Assembly (NCBI GenBank): GCA_016648135.1
Contig: JADDOH010023667.1
Span: 1-64,000 of the forward strand
Reading direction: 5' to 3'
Source of the DNA: Agrypnia vestita
Taxonomy: Eukaryota; Arthropoda; Insecta; Trichoptera; Phryganeidae
DNA: 64,000 nucleotides
Under the pieces are notes generated by a model. It ran no database searches and was not told the DNA's origin. It saw only the letters and a program-made list of their open reading frames with translations. Within the stretch, counting starts at the first letter, position 1. Every line of letters starts with the position of its first letter. The position numbers and the translations under genes were made by a program. Below are positions 45,360-59,100 of the stretch, piece by piece.

Positions 45360-48335
45360 AGGAGTTGCAAGGATTAATGGCATCATTTTTGTTGGTTCTT
45401 AAGAGTAAATGTAAAATTGTCTTAGGGAAATGAACCTTGGACAGTCATGATCTTTTTACTGTAATATATGTATGTGTTTACATATATTTTTTATACATAT
45501 ATTTTTTAATAATTTTACCCAGATTGAGATTCTTTGGAAATGAATAAACTTGGGTTTAAAAGATGTCTTTTTTTTTTAAAATTTCATTAGAAAGGTTAAA
45601 TGGCTATTCTTATTTTTAACGTATTGAATCTTAAAATCACAGAGATTTTCTACTACTATATAAATATTTATCAAACCACATCATTCAATTCCAAATCAAT
45701 CCACACATTCTCAACTCCGATTATAAATGCATTACGCAGATATTTGTATACTCATGTTTCGTATGTCTATCAGATCTTTTTTCAAGCAAATCATTTAGTT
45801 AACTATTTCATTCAATACGCATTGCGGTTTTAAATAATTGCTAAGTAAATAGACTACAATCACGACAAATTTACTTAATACCATAATAATTATGATTTTG
45901 ATAGCCTCTTAATTAATAATAATTATTATTCGTTTTATATATATATAATTAATGTTTTCAGATTAACGTTTTAAAATCAGTTCACTTGATGCATTTTAAA
46001 ACTGAACAATAATTTTACAGAATCAAAAAATTTCACAGAAATATGTAATAAGTAAATTCTGGATTACTTTGACCTAGGTAAGTAGTTTTTTGATATTGTA
46101 AACATAAATTTTGATTATTTCAAAAGAGTGTGAGTATTTTAAGAGCCTTATAAGTGAAAAATACACTTATCAAAGGACCTGGATTTACTACAGGATTAAA
46201 TGGGATAGGATATTGCCAAGGCCTACAAATTGACATTGAGTTTGAACTTTAAAATTGATGAAATAATAAGTGATGATGCAATCAAAAAAGAAAGAAATAT
46301 GTATTAGTTTTATTAATTAAATTTTTATGAGGCCCTCAAGACATAGATATTAAATTAGCTCAGGGCCCCTTAAACAGTAAATCAGGCCCCGTTTCTCGGG
46401 CTAAAATATCTATAAAATACTTGTTTTATTTATATTTCATTTCATTGAGTTTAGAAAACATTCTGGTTAATGTAGAAACACCGACTTTTCTATAATAAAG
46501 CAGTTAAATGCACCGAGGAATACGTCATTAATTTCCATTGTACGCAATGTACATAAAAACAAATCTTGATATTTATCAATCCATATTTAAAAAACTTGTT
46601 TTCTTGCAGAATTTCAACATACACGATTACTTAAATTAGAACTTAGACCCATCTCAATACTGATTTGTGTGGGAATCAACAGAAAACATTAACTTCTAAT
46701 ATTACACATGGTACCTTATGAGTAGAATAAACATTTTTGGCAGCTTTTTATTAGTTTAAATAGAATTGTTCTATAAACGTTAACTTTGCTACACATAATA
46801 GATAATACAATGTAGTAATATACATAGGTGGCAGTGAGAAAGTTTCAGGCCTTAATTGATAATAAATTAACATAGAAAACATGAAAAATGTGCATTTTGT
46901 ACCCATTTTGCTAGAAATACTTTAAATATTCTAAATATAAATAATAAATCTTTCATAGGTAAATAAAATACATTTTGAATTGCTAAAAAAATGTTGGTCA
47001 ATGATTTTACTTACATTTTGCTGAAAACATAGTTCAAAATATAATTCTATGCTACATAGGAACATGGTAATCAAATTCTATGTTAGTTCTTGATTTTTTA
47101 CTTAATATTATAATTCTTTGATTATTGATTGGTTAAATATATGTTTATGGTTGATACATAAGTTGTTTTTTATTTAAAACTCTACATCCCAATGTTTCTT
47201 AAAAAGGAGAGTGAACAAATCAATAAATTTAATTCACATGGGCGATGATTAATTTTAAATGTATCCTTGTGTTCGGAAATACGGCTTTAAGATAAATTTT
47301 AAATTTACTATGTAATCGTTATGGTACACTTACTAGGGAGAGACTTTGATTCCTCATTTCAGAGATTTGTCGGTAAAGGTTGGTATGTAACTTTATTTTA
47401 ATCTAAATACAAAACAAAACAGACGGTAAGTCATAACTTGTTCCTCACTCACCTCTGTACTTTTTCACCTTCAAGAAGAGTCTCTTAGTTAGCCCCTATC
47501 CATGTAACACATCATTACATTAATTTGTTCAATAAGTATATCCAACTTTTTTCAGCCTTTGTTGAAATTATATCAAATAATCATTGAATCATTTAGTTGC
47601 CAAAACTTTTAAGTAAGTAAACTAGTAGGTACATTTCGAACAAGTTAGGACCGGTTGTATCAGTTTGGATTATAGTGATCTTAAGTTTAAATCAGTATTT
47701 TTCAACATTTTTGAATACATGTTACATGGATAAGACTTCTTTCTACTCTGCCTATAAAATATGAAAAACATAATCAATTTATGCTTACTTCATTCTCAAA
47801 ACAGTATTGCCCTTTATACAAATTTCAAAATGAGTCTCCGAGACATGTCTCATTCGTGTAAACACGCTGTTGGGTTTTTAATTCATGATAACATGATAGC
47901 TTCTTTATCTATTGCCAAACAATAACTTATAAATTTATTCAAAATGAATATAGAATCATAAAAAAAGTTTTAACTTGAAATATTAGTATCTAATTTATTG
48001 TACCCGCTCACTTTCTAAAGTAGTGACATCAGTCAGACTTGACAATTGTACAGATGGCGAATGATTTGGTGTTTGTTGCTGAAGACATATATTTTTTCAT
48101 TAATTTTTATTTTGTTATTTAGAAAGATGCTAGAGGTAGTTAAGTCTCCAATACAAGTTATTATCTATGTAGTTTTCAATTTCGCACAGAAAAAGATGAA
48201 AGTCAAAATTGTTTTTTTATAAATAACATTTTCTCGTTCTCCTCAAGCCGTACATGTTTTTATGGGAGACTTGATCCCCTCCAGATCAAATGTAATGTAA
48301 TTTGATGTTATTGATTTCTTTTCCTTTCTTTTGGG
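45360..48335. other. AT-rich intergenic DNA between DRAM/DDE region and the transporter
   Basis: No coding frame is recognised. A fragment of the GGCCAGTTG MITE family lies at 47649-47690. The frame at 45600-45833 has no family resemblance. Confidence 0.4.
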
Positions 48336-48339
48336 ATCA

Positions 48340-48870
48340 CTTATTTATTTATTTTTATTTATTTATTTATTGATATTAACGGACATAGTCCAATAAAATA
48401 TAATACATAACATGAACAATATATAATACATCAGAATAAAAATTATAGCATTTTAAATACAAAAGCAAGGACAAATGAAAATTACTAACAAGATGGAGAC
48501 AAGGTCAGGACTATCTAATCAGAGATTGTTTAAATCTGGACAGACTTACACCAAAGAAGTCCAGATCCTATCTTGAATTTATCAGACGACATAACCGTGA
48601 CATGGGAGCATGAAATCCATAATTGGTTCTATGATGGCTAAGGAACAACAGTTCATTATTTCTGAGTCTACGGGAAGGGATATTGAATTTTATTTGGCCC
48701 AGTAACGAAGGCACATCAGTGTGGCCGTTTAATATTTTGAATATGGTGATTAAGTCAGTGTTTTCTCTACGTTTTTGGAGGTTATTAATTTTTAATATTG
48801 ACTCAATTTCACTGTACGAGTAGTCTCCTCTATGCGTAGAGTATATAAAACGTAGAGTATATAAAACGAG
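48340..48870 (-). mobile_element. Jockey/CR1-type LINE 3' fragment
   Basis: The minus strand reads SEIESILKINNLQKRRENTD, then LITIFKILNGHTDVPSLLG, FNIPSRRLRNNELLF, HRTNYGFHAPMSRLCRLIN, a typical RT C-terminal region. It ends in an (AAAT)n tail at 48340-48372, as expected for a 5'-truncated LINE inserted in minus orientation. Confidence 0.75.
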
Positions 48871-49388
48871 AAAATATACTCAGGAAAGAAGACCAATCGA
48901 TAAAAAGTCAACTGTAAGCAGAAATTACTTAAAAATGTTGAGTAGTTTCGTTACAATGAGTAATTGTGTACCCAGGTACTTAAAATGATAGTTGAAAAGT
49001 AAAGATGTTGTTAAAAGTCAGTTTAATGAACACAATAACAATTTCAACATAGGCACATATTAAATTGTATACCTGCCTAAGTGTACCATGTGTCCCTAAA
49101 GAATGGGAGACATGCTCCCCCGGATCAAGTCATCCATAGTGTGGGGATCAAGTCTTCAATATATATGGGACACTTGGTACCATTCCCTTACTCTGCTGTT
49201 GGTGGGATAGTTATAAAGTTTATAAATCAATGATTATTGTACCAAGTAAGTATACCCTACAATAAGAGAATTAGAGATAAAAAAACAATAGGGGGATCAA
49301 GTGTCACCAGTCTCCTATACATAACCACTAATATTCAAAAATATGTAATATAAATTAATCTATAGTTAAAAAAAGTGATGTAATATTA

Positions 49389-50043
49389 CAGTAAAACCTC
49401 GATATAATGGACTAATTGGGGGGCAGGGTGTCCGTTAAAGCCGAAAGTCCGTTACATAAAAATTGGTTTAAAATAAATCAAAAATTTTTTTTTGGAAATA
49501 TGTAGGTGCACTGTATTTAGATATAAATAAAAAATACAAAACACAAACAAAATTCTATTTAATTGTCTTTGGAAATTCGTCATGAAGTGACGTTGCTGTT
49601 TGATATGGACGCGCTTGCTTTCGGTTATCCTGCTTTGAAAAGGGAATCAAGTATTGTTTGCACTTTTGAAGTTTGCCATTTTTTTATAATCAACTCTCTA
49701 AAATTACGAAAATGCGTATAATATAGTTGAACTTCGTTATCTGACGAATAATCAATAAATGTTATTAGATCAACACCCATAGAAACCTACGCATTATTAT
49801 ATCAGGGAATTCCCTAATATACTATCGCTCCGGCTAGGTGCACGGCTTATGTCTCAAGTTCTAGTGCTAGATGTATGATGTGATTATCATGGCCGCTTAA
49901 AATTGTTTACATGCGGCAACACTTGAATTTAAGCATGTATAATATTAAAAGGATGTTTTTAATTTTTTTACATTTGACCGGATTTTTTGTCCATTATATC
50001 CGAAATGCGTTAAATAGAGGTCCGTTATATCGAGGTTTTACTG
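49389..50043. mobile_element. Tigger/pogo-like MITE, long copy
   Basis: Left CAGTAAAACCTCGATATAAT, right GTTATATCGAGGTTTTACTG, flanked by TA on both sides. The subterminal CCGTTAAAG/CCGTTA words pair with the right end. 655 bp, no intact frame. It ends 150 bp from the transporter stop codon. Confidence 0.75.
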
Positions 50044-50192
50044 TATTATGTTCCTTGGAAATTTTTGGTTATAATAATTAACTTTCAATGTCATCCTTTT
50101 CAATGCTGAATACATATTATATAATTCTGATACTGGTAATAAAATAAAATTTTAATATGCATCCATAAATTAAATAAATTTCCAGTGTCAAT

Positions 50193-53100
50193 CTAAACTG
50201 AGGCTTCATCTATGACTGTTATAAGCCTATTATTTGCAGTATGCTGCGGTGTGAGCTTCCACTTAGAGCTCCTCCCATGGTTGTTGCTGGAAGAGATTTG
50301 CGATATACAGCTTTCATCGGGATCCGGTGGCTGTTCTGAGGTTAATGTCACGCCTCCGATCCCAACAGTTCTCGTCGCCCCCTTGGCGAGAGACCATTTC
50401 CGTCCTTTTCGATCGAGAATCACAGGCATTTCAGCGATGAGATTATTCTCATATTCGCTAAGCATGAGGTAGTTTTCAACCTGTATACAAGTATATAAAA
50501 TTATTAGTTTATTTTACAGAAATTGTTACAATCATTGCACAAATAATAAAAAAAGTGATTTTATTAATAACACAACTCAAATAATTATTACTTTTAAGGG
50601 CAAGCTATAAGTTTATGCTTAAAGTTGTTTACAATGATTCTGATTGTTATAATGTTTTTGATTGTAGACACATTATAAACAACATTTTGTATACTTGAGA
50701 ATAAGGTGATTTGAATATTAAGCATTCAGGCTTTAAGTATGCAAAGTATAAAAAACTGACAGCAAGAGTACCTCAAAAATAAAAATAATAAACATTTATT
50801 AGGCAAATATTGAATTCACACATTGCGCTTGTATGTACATCAATTCTGTTACCTTCAACTTCACCAACAACCGGCTTTACATGGTATGTATTCATTTTAT
50901 TTTTAGTTTGCTCTATGAAATAGGCAGGTACTAAAATATTTAATATTAATTTTATTAATATATACATAATATTAATGGTAATCCTCAATGACTGCATTAA
51001 TTTTATTTTTATTTTTTGGATATTCTGCCTTTGCTTTTTATCCCACATGTGATATTGATCACAAAAGTAATACAAACATTAAAAAAAATTAAATCATATT
51101 GATTGTTTTCTTAATTTCATTATTAGACCTCTTTCCACGTAAGAAAGACAATCGTATTAGTATGTGTAAGTATTGCATACGACGTACATTGTTTCAGTTT
51201 ATACCCGTAAATACTAAAACACAATGAAAAAATGTGCATAGTACGCAGAACTAACACATACTAATTCGTTTGTTTTTCTTAAATGAAAAGATATGCCTTA
51301 CACTTATTGTAACTGCTGTTAAAATACACAAGGGAGATCTCTATTAAAAAAAAATCAGAATTTGTGTAAAGTATTTCAGGTGCTTGAATTATAAAATTAA
51401 AAGTACCTATATTATTTTTAAAATAAATTGGAAGATTTATATAAACTCTTTTAAATGAAAACATCTTAGAAAAATGAACATATAAGAGACTCACCTTATT
51501 ACAACTAGTGATGCAATCACCAATATAGTCTAGGTCTTCTAAGAGATTATCAGGGAGGTCCATATCAGCCAGTCCCTCTTCAGAGATGCATGTCAGTTCT
51601 GCTTTCATCTCCGGAGCCGAGTGTGCCTCACCTCCCGTTGGACTCATGTCACCTAAAACTAAATATATATTTTTTTTAAATAGTGTGTTTTTTTGTATGT
51701 AAAAATAATAATATTATCTATGAATATACGTAAAAGTATATTGTTACACAAGTTTAAAAGACTAGTGTTTACTATTGCCCAGGTATCCATCAAATATGTA
51801 CCAGGTTGGGATTAGGGTGATATGTATGTAATACAGAGACAAATTGGCACTATGACATTTGATTTGGTCATCAGAGAATGCTTTATCAACCCGCATGCGA
51901 GTGTCACAAGCGAACAGGTTGCACATTCCGCCAGCTCATTCTATTTAGCATGCCACTTCTTCATGATGCCTCATCCAGGTAGCCACTTGGGCAGAGCCTT
52001 TTGCAGGGCACCACTACTATATTATTAACTTTATTTGTATAAAAAATTGCATATTTACTCTTTATTGAACTGTAAATACATATTTTATTGTGATTTCTTT
52101 CCTCACTGTTAATCCAATCTAAAAATCTAATCATCTGAACAGATTGGATGATTTGAATTATTGAAGTAGACTGTCATTATTTGTTCTTTTAATGCACTTT
52201 TGACATAACTATAGGTATCCTCTATAAATAATACATATCTCTTTAAAATCCCTTTTCGGTTACTTACTACCCAATGCTGCAGCGGCTGCGGATCCCGGCA
52301 GTGATGGTTCTCTCTCCTGCTCCTTGGAGAAGGAAGCCCTCCGCTGCGGACATCTCTTGGAATCGCACAAGGCGGTGCTGCCATTGCTTCTGTTCACACA
52401 AATTCTAGAATGTATATCAACATACAATTATTTGTTACCTAAAATGTTGACGCGGAGATGGTTGCATACTTTTATAATTGATTTGAGGGTCGTATTAAGG
52501 GTGAGTAGAAGAAGATAGTACCTAAATAATGCTGTCACGCAAGAATTGGAATATTATTAAAACATATTTTGGTCAGCTATTAAGGCTGTGAGAACAGCGC
52601 TATCTAGAGTAACCAAGCATCTTGATAACGTTAGTTGTGGACATAATTAAATAGAAAATTATGCTTTTTTGCTTTTTATATACCTGATTATCTATCTCAT
52701 TATTATTTGAGCCATCTAGTAGCGTTAGTGATAGACATTGTTACGTAGAGAGTTTTATATTTTGATTAATGATTATGTAATACTAATGAATGACATATTC
52801 AATATAGTAACGGATAGTAGCACTTATAAGTTTTAATTATCATTGAATTGATAAATAAAAATAATCTGATTGAGAGTGTTTAATTGAAAAGCATATAGTC
52901 AATTTTTCATTTTATTTGATAACAATTCTGAAATCTTACTAATTTGAAAACGACATGAGATCAGCTACGGAATAGGAAGTTACGAATGGATACTTAAAAT
53001 TATTATTATTTGGAGACTGATTGAAGTAATTACATATGCTAAAATAACTGAATACATATATTTTTTTAAATAATAGTTGGAAATGTCTACTTACCTTGTA

Positions 53101-56100
53101 TGCTTGTGTCGCGACATATTTCTCCTGTGAAGGTCAATAAAGAAGAGGGCTAGACTACCCACAATGACACAGGTGGAGCTGAAGTAATATCCTGACTTTC
53201 CACCGCAACCGACGTTGATATATCCTGTAATGAATGAATAATGAAACTTTGAACAAGATCCTATAAACTGGATGGTTTTTGTGCGAGCTATGTTTATTGC
53301 TGACTATTTCATAGTCATTATTCCGATTCAAAATTTCCTTCTATCAATTGAACTTTAATCTCTTAAGTATTTGTTATTGGATACGTTACGTTTCAAAAAA
53401 TATTATACAGTAAATCCCCGTTAATTCAAACACTAATATTTCGAAATTCGCCATAATTCAAAATTTTTCAACGTATAAGCTCCACAATGTTAATTTCATA
53501 GTATATTAATACCGATAATTCGTAATTCATAATCATTTTTAGCCCCTTGCGCAATAAATTAATACATTTTAGTTCACATAATTCGAAATTTATTTGAAAT
53601 TTGACAAAATTGAAAAAATGTTTCGATTTTTTTAACAAATGAGAACGAAAAATATGTATAGGTATATTGATTTATTAGAAATTGAAATTAAGCAATCTTA
53701 TATAAGAATAATAAACATTACGTTTTTGAAATGATTTCTTGGAATACGCAAAAATAAAGACGTTTTTCACAAAATTAATGGCTTGTCTCACAAGTTTTAC
53801 AATTATGTTTTGGCTAATTTCACAATTACATCGTTTTTTTGTACCTTAAATTTCAAATTAATGGGGTTCGGCTTAATTCAAAATGTTATTTTGGATCTCT
53901 TGAATTTTGAATTAACGAGGTTCTACTGAACTTAAGAATTCAAATGGTAGCTAAGCACAAAATGAGATATTTCAAATAATGAAATGAAGAATAAAGAAAT
54001 ACCTGGATTTCAAATATGTACAAAAGAATGTACAAAAATATGTACAATGTCAACATATATAGAAATAAATACCTGATATTGGAACTCCAATTGCAATGGG
54101 AATAGCTTGAGAGCATTGCACGAATCCCCAAGTCCTTGCAAAATTTCTGGATCTGACTCTTTCGTAGGTATACATTTTTAGGGAATAGTGGTATCCTCCG
54201 CAAAAAATTCCTGGTGGAGAAAATAATGAAAATTTTTAGTAGAAACTTTTCCTGGCAGTAAAATTATACAGGTAGGTATAGGTCTTTTCATATAAGCTTG
54301 CAAGCTTGCAATTGAGTTAGTGTGGGTACAGTGCGTAATATGCGCATTCTTTCGTTGTGTTAAGTTTACGGATATGAAAGGGGCATATCCGTAAGTTAAG
54401 TTTACGGTACTGTACCCACACTAACTCAATTGCAAGCTTATATGGAAAGACTATAATGAGGTAAGTCAAAGTCCCTTTTATAAATCTTCCACGATATATT
54501 TTTTGACTTAAAATTCTATTTTTTATTCTTACTATCATAATTTGATAGAAATGGACATTAATATTTTTCCAGTGGAATAATAATATTTTCCAATTCTTAA
54601 ATGAAATATGAATATGAATATTTTTTGATACTTAGTACCCAAAAAATTATTTGCTGTTCGTTGTGATACACGAGCAAACCTATATACACAAAACTTAATT
54701 AAAAAGTAATTTTATCATCATTATTGCATACATATGCAGAAATAAAATGAAGCATTGAACTTCCACATTTAAAATGAAAAAAATATTAATACCAAAAATA
54801 AAATGAACCAATTGACGTCTAAAAAAAATACTTTAATTATCTTGGTACACAACATTTTTTCACACTTCTCTTTTTATTTATATAGCATTTTGAACCTTCA
54901 ATTCAAGAATTTTTGTGATATTGACTTGGGAGCTTTACATTTTATCACGGGATCATGGCTGTGGGAAGCACATAAAACACTGGAATTAATTATCGATTTA
55001 TTAATTATTTTAATAAAATTTCAAGTCATTGGACATGTATTTAATCTGAGCACTGTTCTTAAATTCACACTAAATTTCGGAATTTGCATTAATTATCACT
55101 CCCGAATAACTTATCTCTGATATACTGATGCACGTTGCTTAAATCGTTCAGTTTCACACTTGAAAACTTCTCGCTTGCCTACTTACCTACCGAGGTACTT
55201 TCTTGATTTACTGTCGCTGGAACACACACACACTGCTAGCTCCCACATGGTTTTATTGTCGTTTTGTCTGTGGATTTCTATGTTGCGTTGTCAAATTAAC
55301 TCTAACCCTGACACACACTAAGTGCGCAATAGCCGGTTGATCTCTTTTTATAGGTAGTGTCGCGTCTCGAACGTTCCAGAATAATCCAGTCAATTTCATA
55401 TTCATGTAGAATGTTCGAAAGACTTCGACTACTAGCAATTACCACCGCTTCACTTTCATGACAATAAAAAATAAATATAAAATCATTTTTGTAATCATAA
55501 TTTTATAATTAGAACTCTTCAACACTGTATTGATAGATCGATGCAGTTGTCTTGTCTCGAAAGTGCATAAAGGATAGTACAGCTGAGTTGAATACGAAGA
55601 GAGCTAGGATTCATGACTGCATATATTTGGTACACAACTGATACAAATTGACCTTTATCACAAATCTCTGAGATGAGAGATGAAAACTTTCCTGTACATG
55701 CTTGCACAGTTTGCGCTAAAAAAGCAGACCAATTTACCTTGAAAGAGATGTGAGAGAAGACCAATTAACTTTTCTTACCGTATATCCATGCAAACATAAC
55801 ATAGCCATGGTAGTTTCCATGAACGGCCGTGAATGCAAGAATCGATAGCCCGCACATGAAGACGGCAGCTTGACAGAGGTACTGGCGGCCTATTCGACAT
55901 TCTGGTGAAGATTTGACCACCAAGAGACCAAAAGCAGCACATCCAGTGGTCCATGCAAGGCCAAGGTATGCTTGCAGCAGAACAACAGCTTCCCCTAAGC
56001 CTAAAACATAAAAGAATAGTGCATTTAAATATATGTATATATAATACAATCTTCTGTTTTGGTTATAAATCTTCATACGTTAAATTATGATAATTAATTT

Positions 56101-59100
56101 AGTGTGTGGTTATGATAAATAACTTTTTTGATGTCCAGAGTCCAAGTCATCCAGAGGAAGGTCAAAGAACTCCTTTATGACTCAATACTCCAAAATATTA
56201 CAGAGAAACGGCCTGGATGAAAATAATATCCAGAACCGAAGAAGATATAGCCTGAGAACGAGAAGAGCTGACCCCAACAGCCTACCTAGGCAATGATTTA
56301 GGATATTGCAAAGAAGAAGAAGTGTGTGCTCTAGAGTGCAGCTTTATTTTGTTCAATTACTGTGTGATTATTTTTAATGCAGAACTGTACGATCTTGGAT
56401 GTTAAGTGCAGTAATATGTTGCATACAGCATAACGGTTATGTTGAGCTTTCAAATAAATTGAACTTTTAAAAAAAAAGATTTGTTTTATGTTTAAAATGT
56501 TCACGGCCGTTCAGAATGTTCTGCGTGTAGTTTTCTAGGATATTCTGCCATGTATATCATACCTCTGATCGACATTTCAGATCCCATCGCAGGGTCCATC
56601 ATCAGGACTGATGTGTTGTACTGTGTGTTGATGATGTTGTGGTTAAGTATTGAGTTGCAATACCATTCAAAAGCAGGGTGTGTTGTTGTCTAAGTACTGG
56701 CTAGCAATACCATGTTGATAAAAGGATGTGTCCATGTTTATGTAACAAAGACATATAAATATAGACACACCCTGCTTTTGACACGGTATTGCAAACCAAT
56801 ACTTACCCGAATACAGAGTCAATACTTGCACCTTACGCCTTACACCTTTCCGCTCGACCTCGTGAAAGGCACGTGAAAGGTAAGTATTCTGCTTTCCGCG
56901 TTAGTTGACTTAAATCGCATTCCAGAGTCGCTACTTAGCTGATATGAGATCTGAAACGTAGGTCAGAGAGGTCAGATATACACGGCAGAATATCCCAGAA
57001 TACAACATGCAGAAGATTGTTTTATGTTGTACGTTATCAACTAATTACAGGGGGACAGATTAATGTATTCTTTTGAGTAACATTAGCTTGTCCTATGACG
57101 GATGATTTTTGTTCAGATTTTTTTTGTTAAATGCTTATGTTTTGGAGAAATCCTTAATAAAAAATTTATTATGTTAAAATAAGTCACCCACCCTCTTCTT
57201 CAGCTTGATGGGCCAAATAAAATATTGGTGTGTTGATTCCGAATGCTGAAATTCCAGTCGATAGCAGCAATATCCGAACTGTCTTAGATTTAAGTGTTGA
57301 GAAGTCAAAGAATGGCGGGCTTTCGTCAATCTTGGTTTTGTCTTTGATTTTCCTCTTTATCTTGTTTTGGTTCTTCAAATGCAAGATAGCTCTTCTCTGA
57401 GGATGGTACAGCGAAGCGGAACGGTAGAATGTCCCCAGGATAAATGTAAGGAAGACGACCCCGGTCACAGCTTGTAAACCCAGTCTCCAACCAATGGCTC
57501 TGGAAGAATTATATTCAATAATTAAGATCAGATGTGATGCAATAATGTGCACATTTATGCATTGGGTATAGAACGTCCTTTTCTTGGGAAGTTCAGTAAG
57601 TCTTCATGATACTCATGACACCACTCCTGATATTGTATTGTGGATGGAAAATTTACAAATATGATGATACTCATTTACTTACCATCACGTCGTTTCCCCG
57701 CAGGGGTAGGATAGAGCGTCACACTATTCTGTCCTGACACACATCTCTCTCACCTCATCTACATTCAAACATCTTTGCATGCAAGTTGACGATTGTTGAG
57801 GTTCTTTAGAGTGCCTGTCATCTTCCAGTATCTGATTAATCTGGTCATGCCACGTCTTCTGCGGTCGCCCTTTCCTTCTGGCGCTGTCAACACTCGCATC
57901 ATATATCTTTCTTACCATTATTTTTTCATTCATTCGCTCAGCATACCAAGAGCATCTGAGTGACCCTTTTTTTAAAAATTATATTAATTACGCTAAAATC
58001 AGCTTTATATTCTTTTCTAATTTCTTCATTTTTCTCTGTATAATAAATGGATTTGCCACTCATATGTCTAAGTGATCTCGTTTCCACACTGTATTCAGTC
58101 TATTTTCGTTCCTCTTCCGCCAGCCCTAGGCTTCACTTCCATACATCAGTGTTGGTAGTAGAATTCCACTGTGTACGGCCTTGGTAGACATATATCTATT
58201 AGAAATTATTACATAAAAAGTACCATTCACCTTATTCTCTGAGGTTATCCTCCTTTCGATATCTTTCTCAACCTTCCCTCTTTTATCCAATATACTCCTA
58301 AAAACACAAATCTATCTAGGTATTTGTTCCAAACATGGATACCTAGGTAAGTTTGTGCCTACTAATATTTCATACAATGTCTTACTTTAGCATTCTCGAA
58401 TACCATCACTTTTGACTTGTTAATATTCATAATTAGGTTACTTTCCTTGCATACATACATCATATATCCTGCTTACTATATGTATGATGATTATAATAAG
58501 AAAAGCAAATTGAGAGGAGACATGGTGGAAAATAAAATTTTTCAATAAAAGTTGTGATGTAACATATCAGATTAATTGTATGTTGTATGATTAGAGGTTA
58601 CTAACGTTACAATCGACACTTACTCCTCAGTTCTACATATATTTTTCAATACATATAATTTTTTTACTTTCTAGTTTGGGAATGTCTCAGTTTTGTAACA
58701 TTTAGTTGAGTAAGTAATATACAATAGGGTAAATAATACTAACGAGATGGCCCCCTTAATGAAGGCGCTCATGACTGCAATGCCGAGACCACTACCGGAG
58801 ACCACGAAGACCTCAACCAGTTCTCTCTTGCGCTTGAAGTACTGGGCCACCATCAGGGTGGCGCAGTCCCTGGCCAGGCCTACACCCACACCCACCACGG
58901 CACCTGATGGAGAAGTCGTACAACACATTTTATGCTCTGCCATATAATTACAACATACTTTGTTTTTTTTCAAAACATTGAAGTTGAAGCTTTGAAAACA
59001 AGAAGGAAACCACGCTGAAATCGTCCCCTGCTGTCAATAAAATAATTTGTTCCACTTAAGGATATAACAAAGAAATGGTGTCAGAAGTGGGATTATACTA

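Noticed and set aside
45600..45833. 77-codon plus-strand frame
   Set aside because: Low-complexity composition, no splice context or family resemblance; expected by chance at this length and composition.
48340..48372. TTTATTTATT microsatellite as an independent feature
   Set aside because: Explained as the 3' tail of the minus-strand LINE fragment.
51822..52028. 68-codon plus-strand frame in a GC-richer patch
   Set aside because: Antisense to a transporter intron. A transposon scrap is possible, but nothing identifiable.
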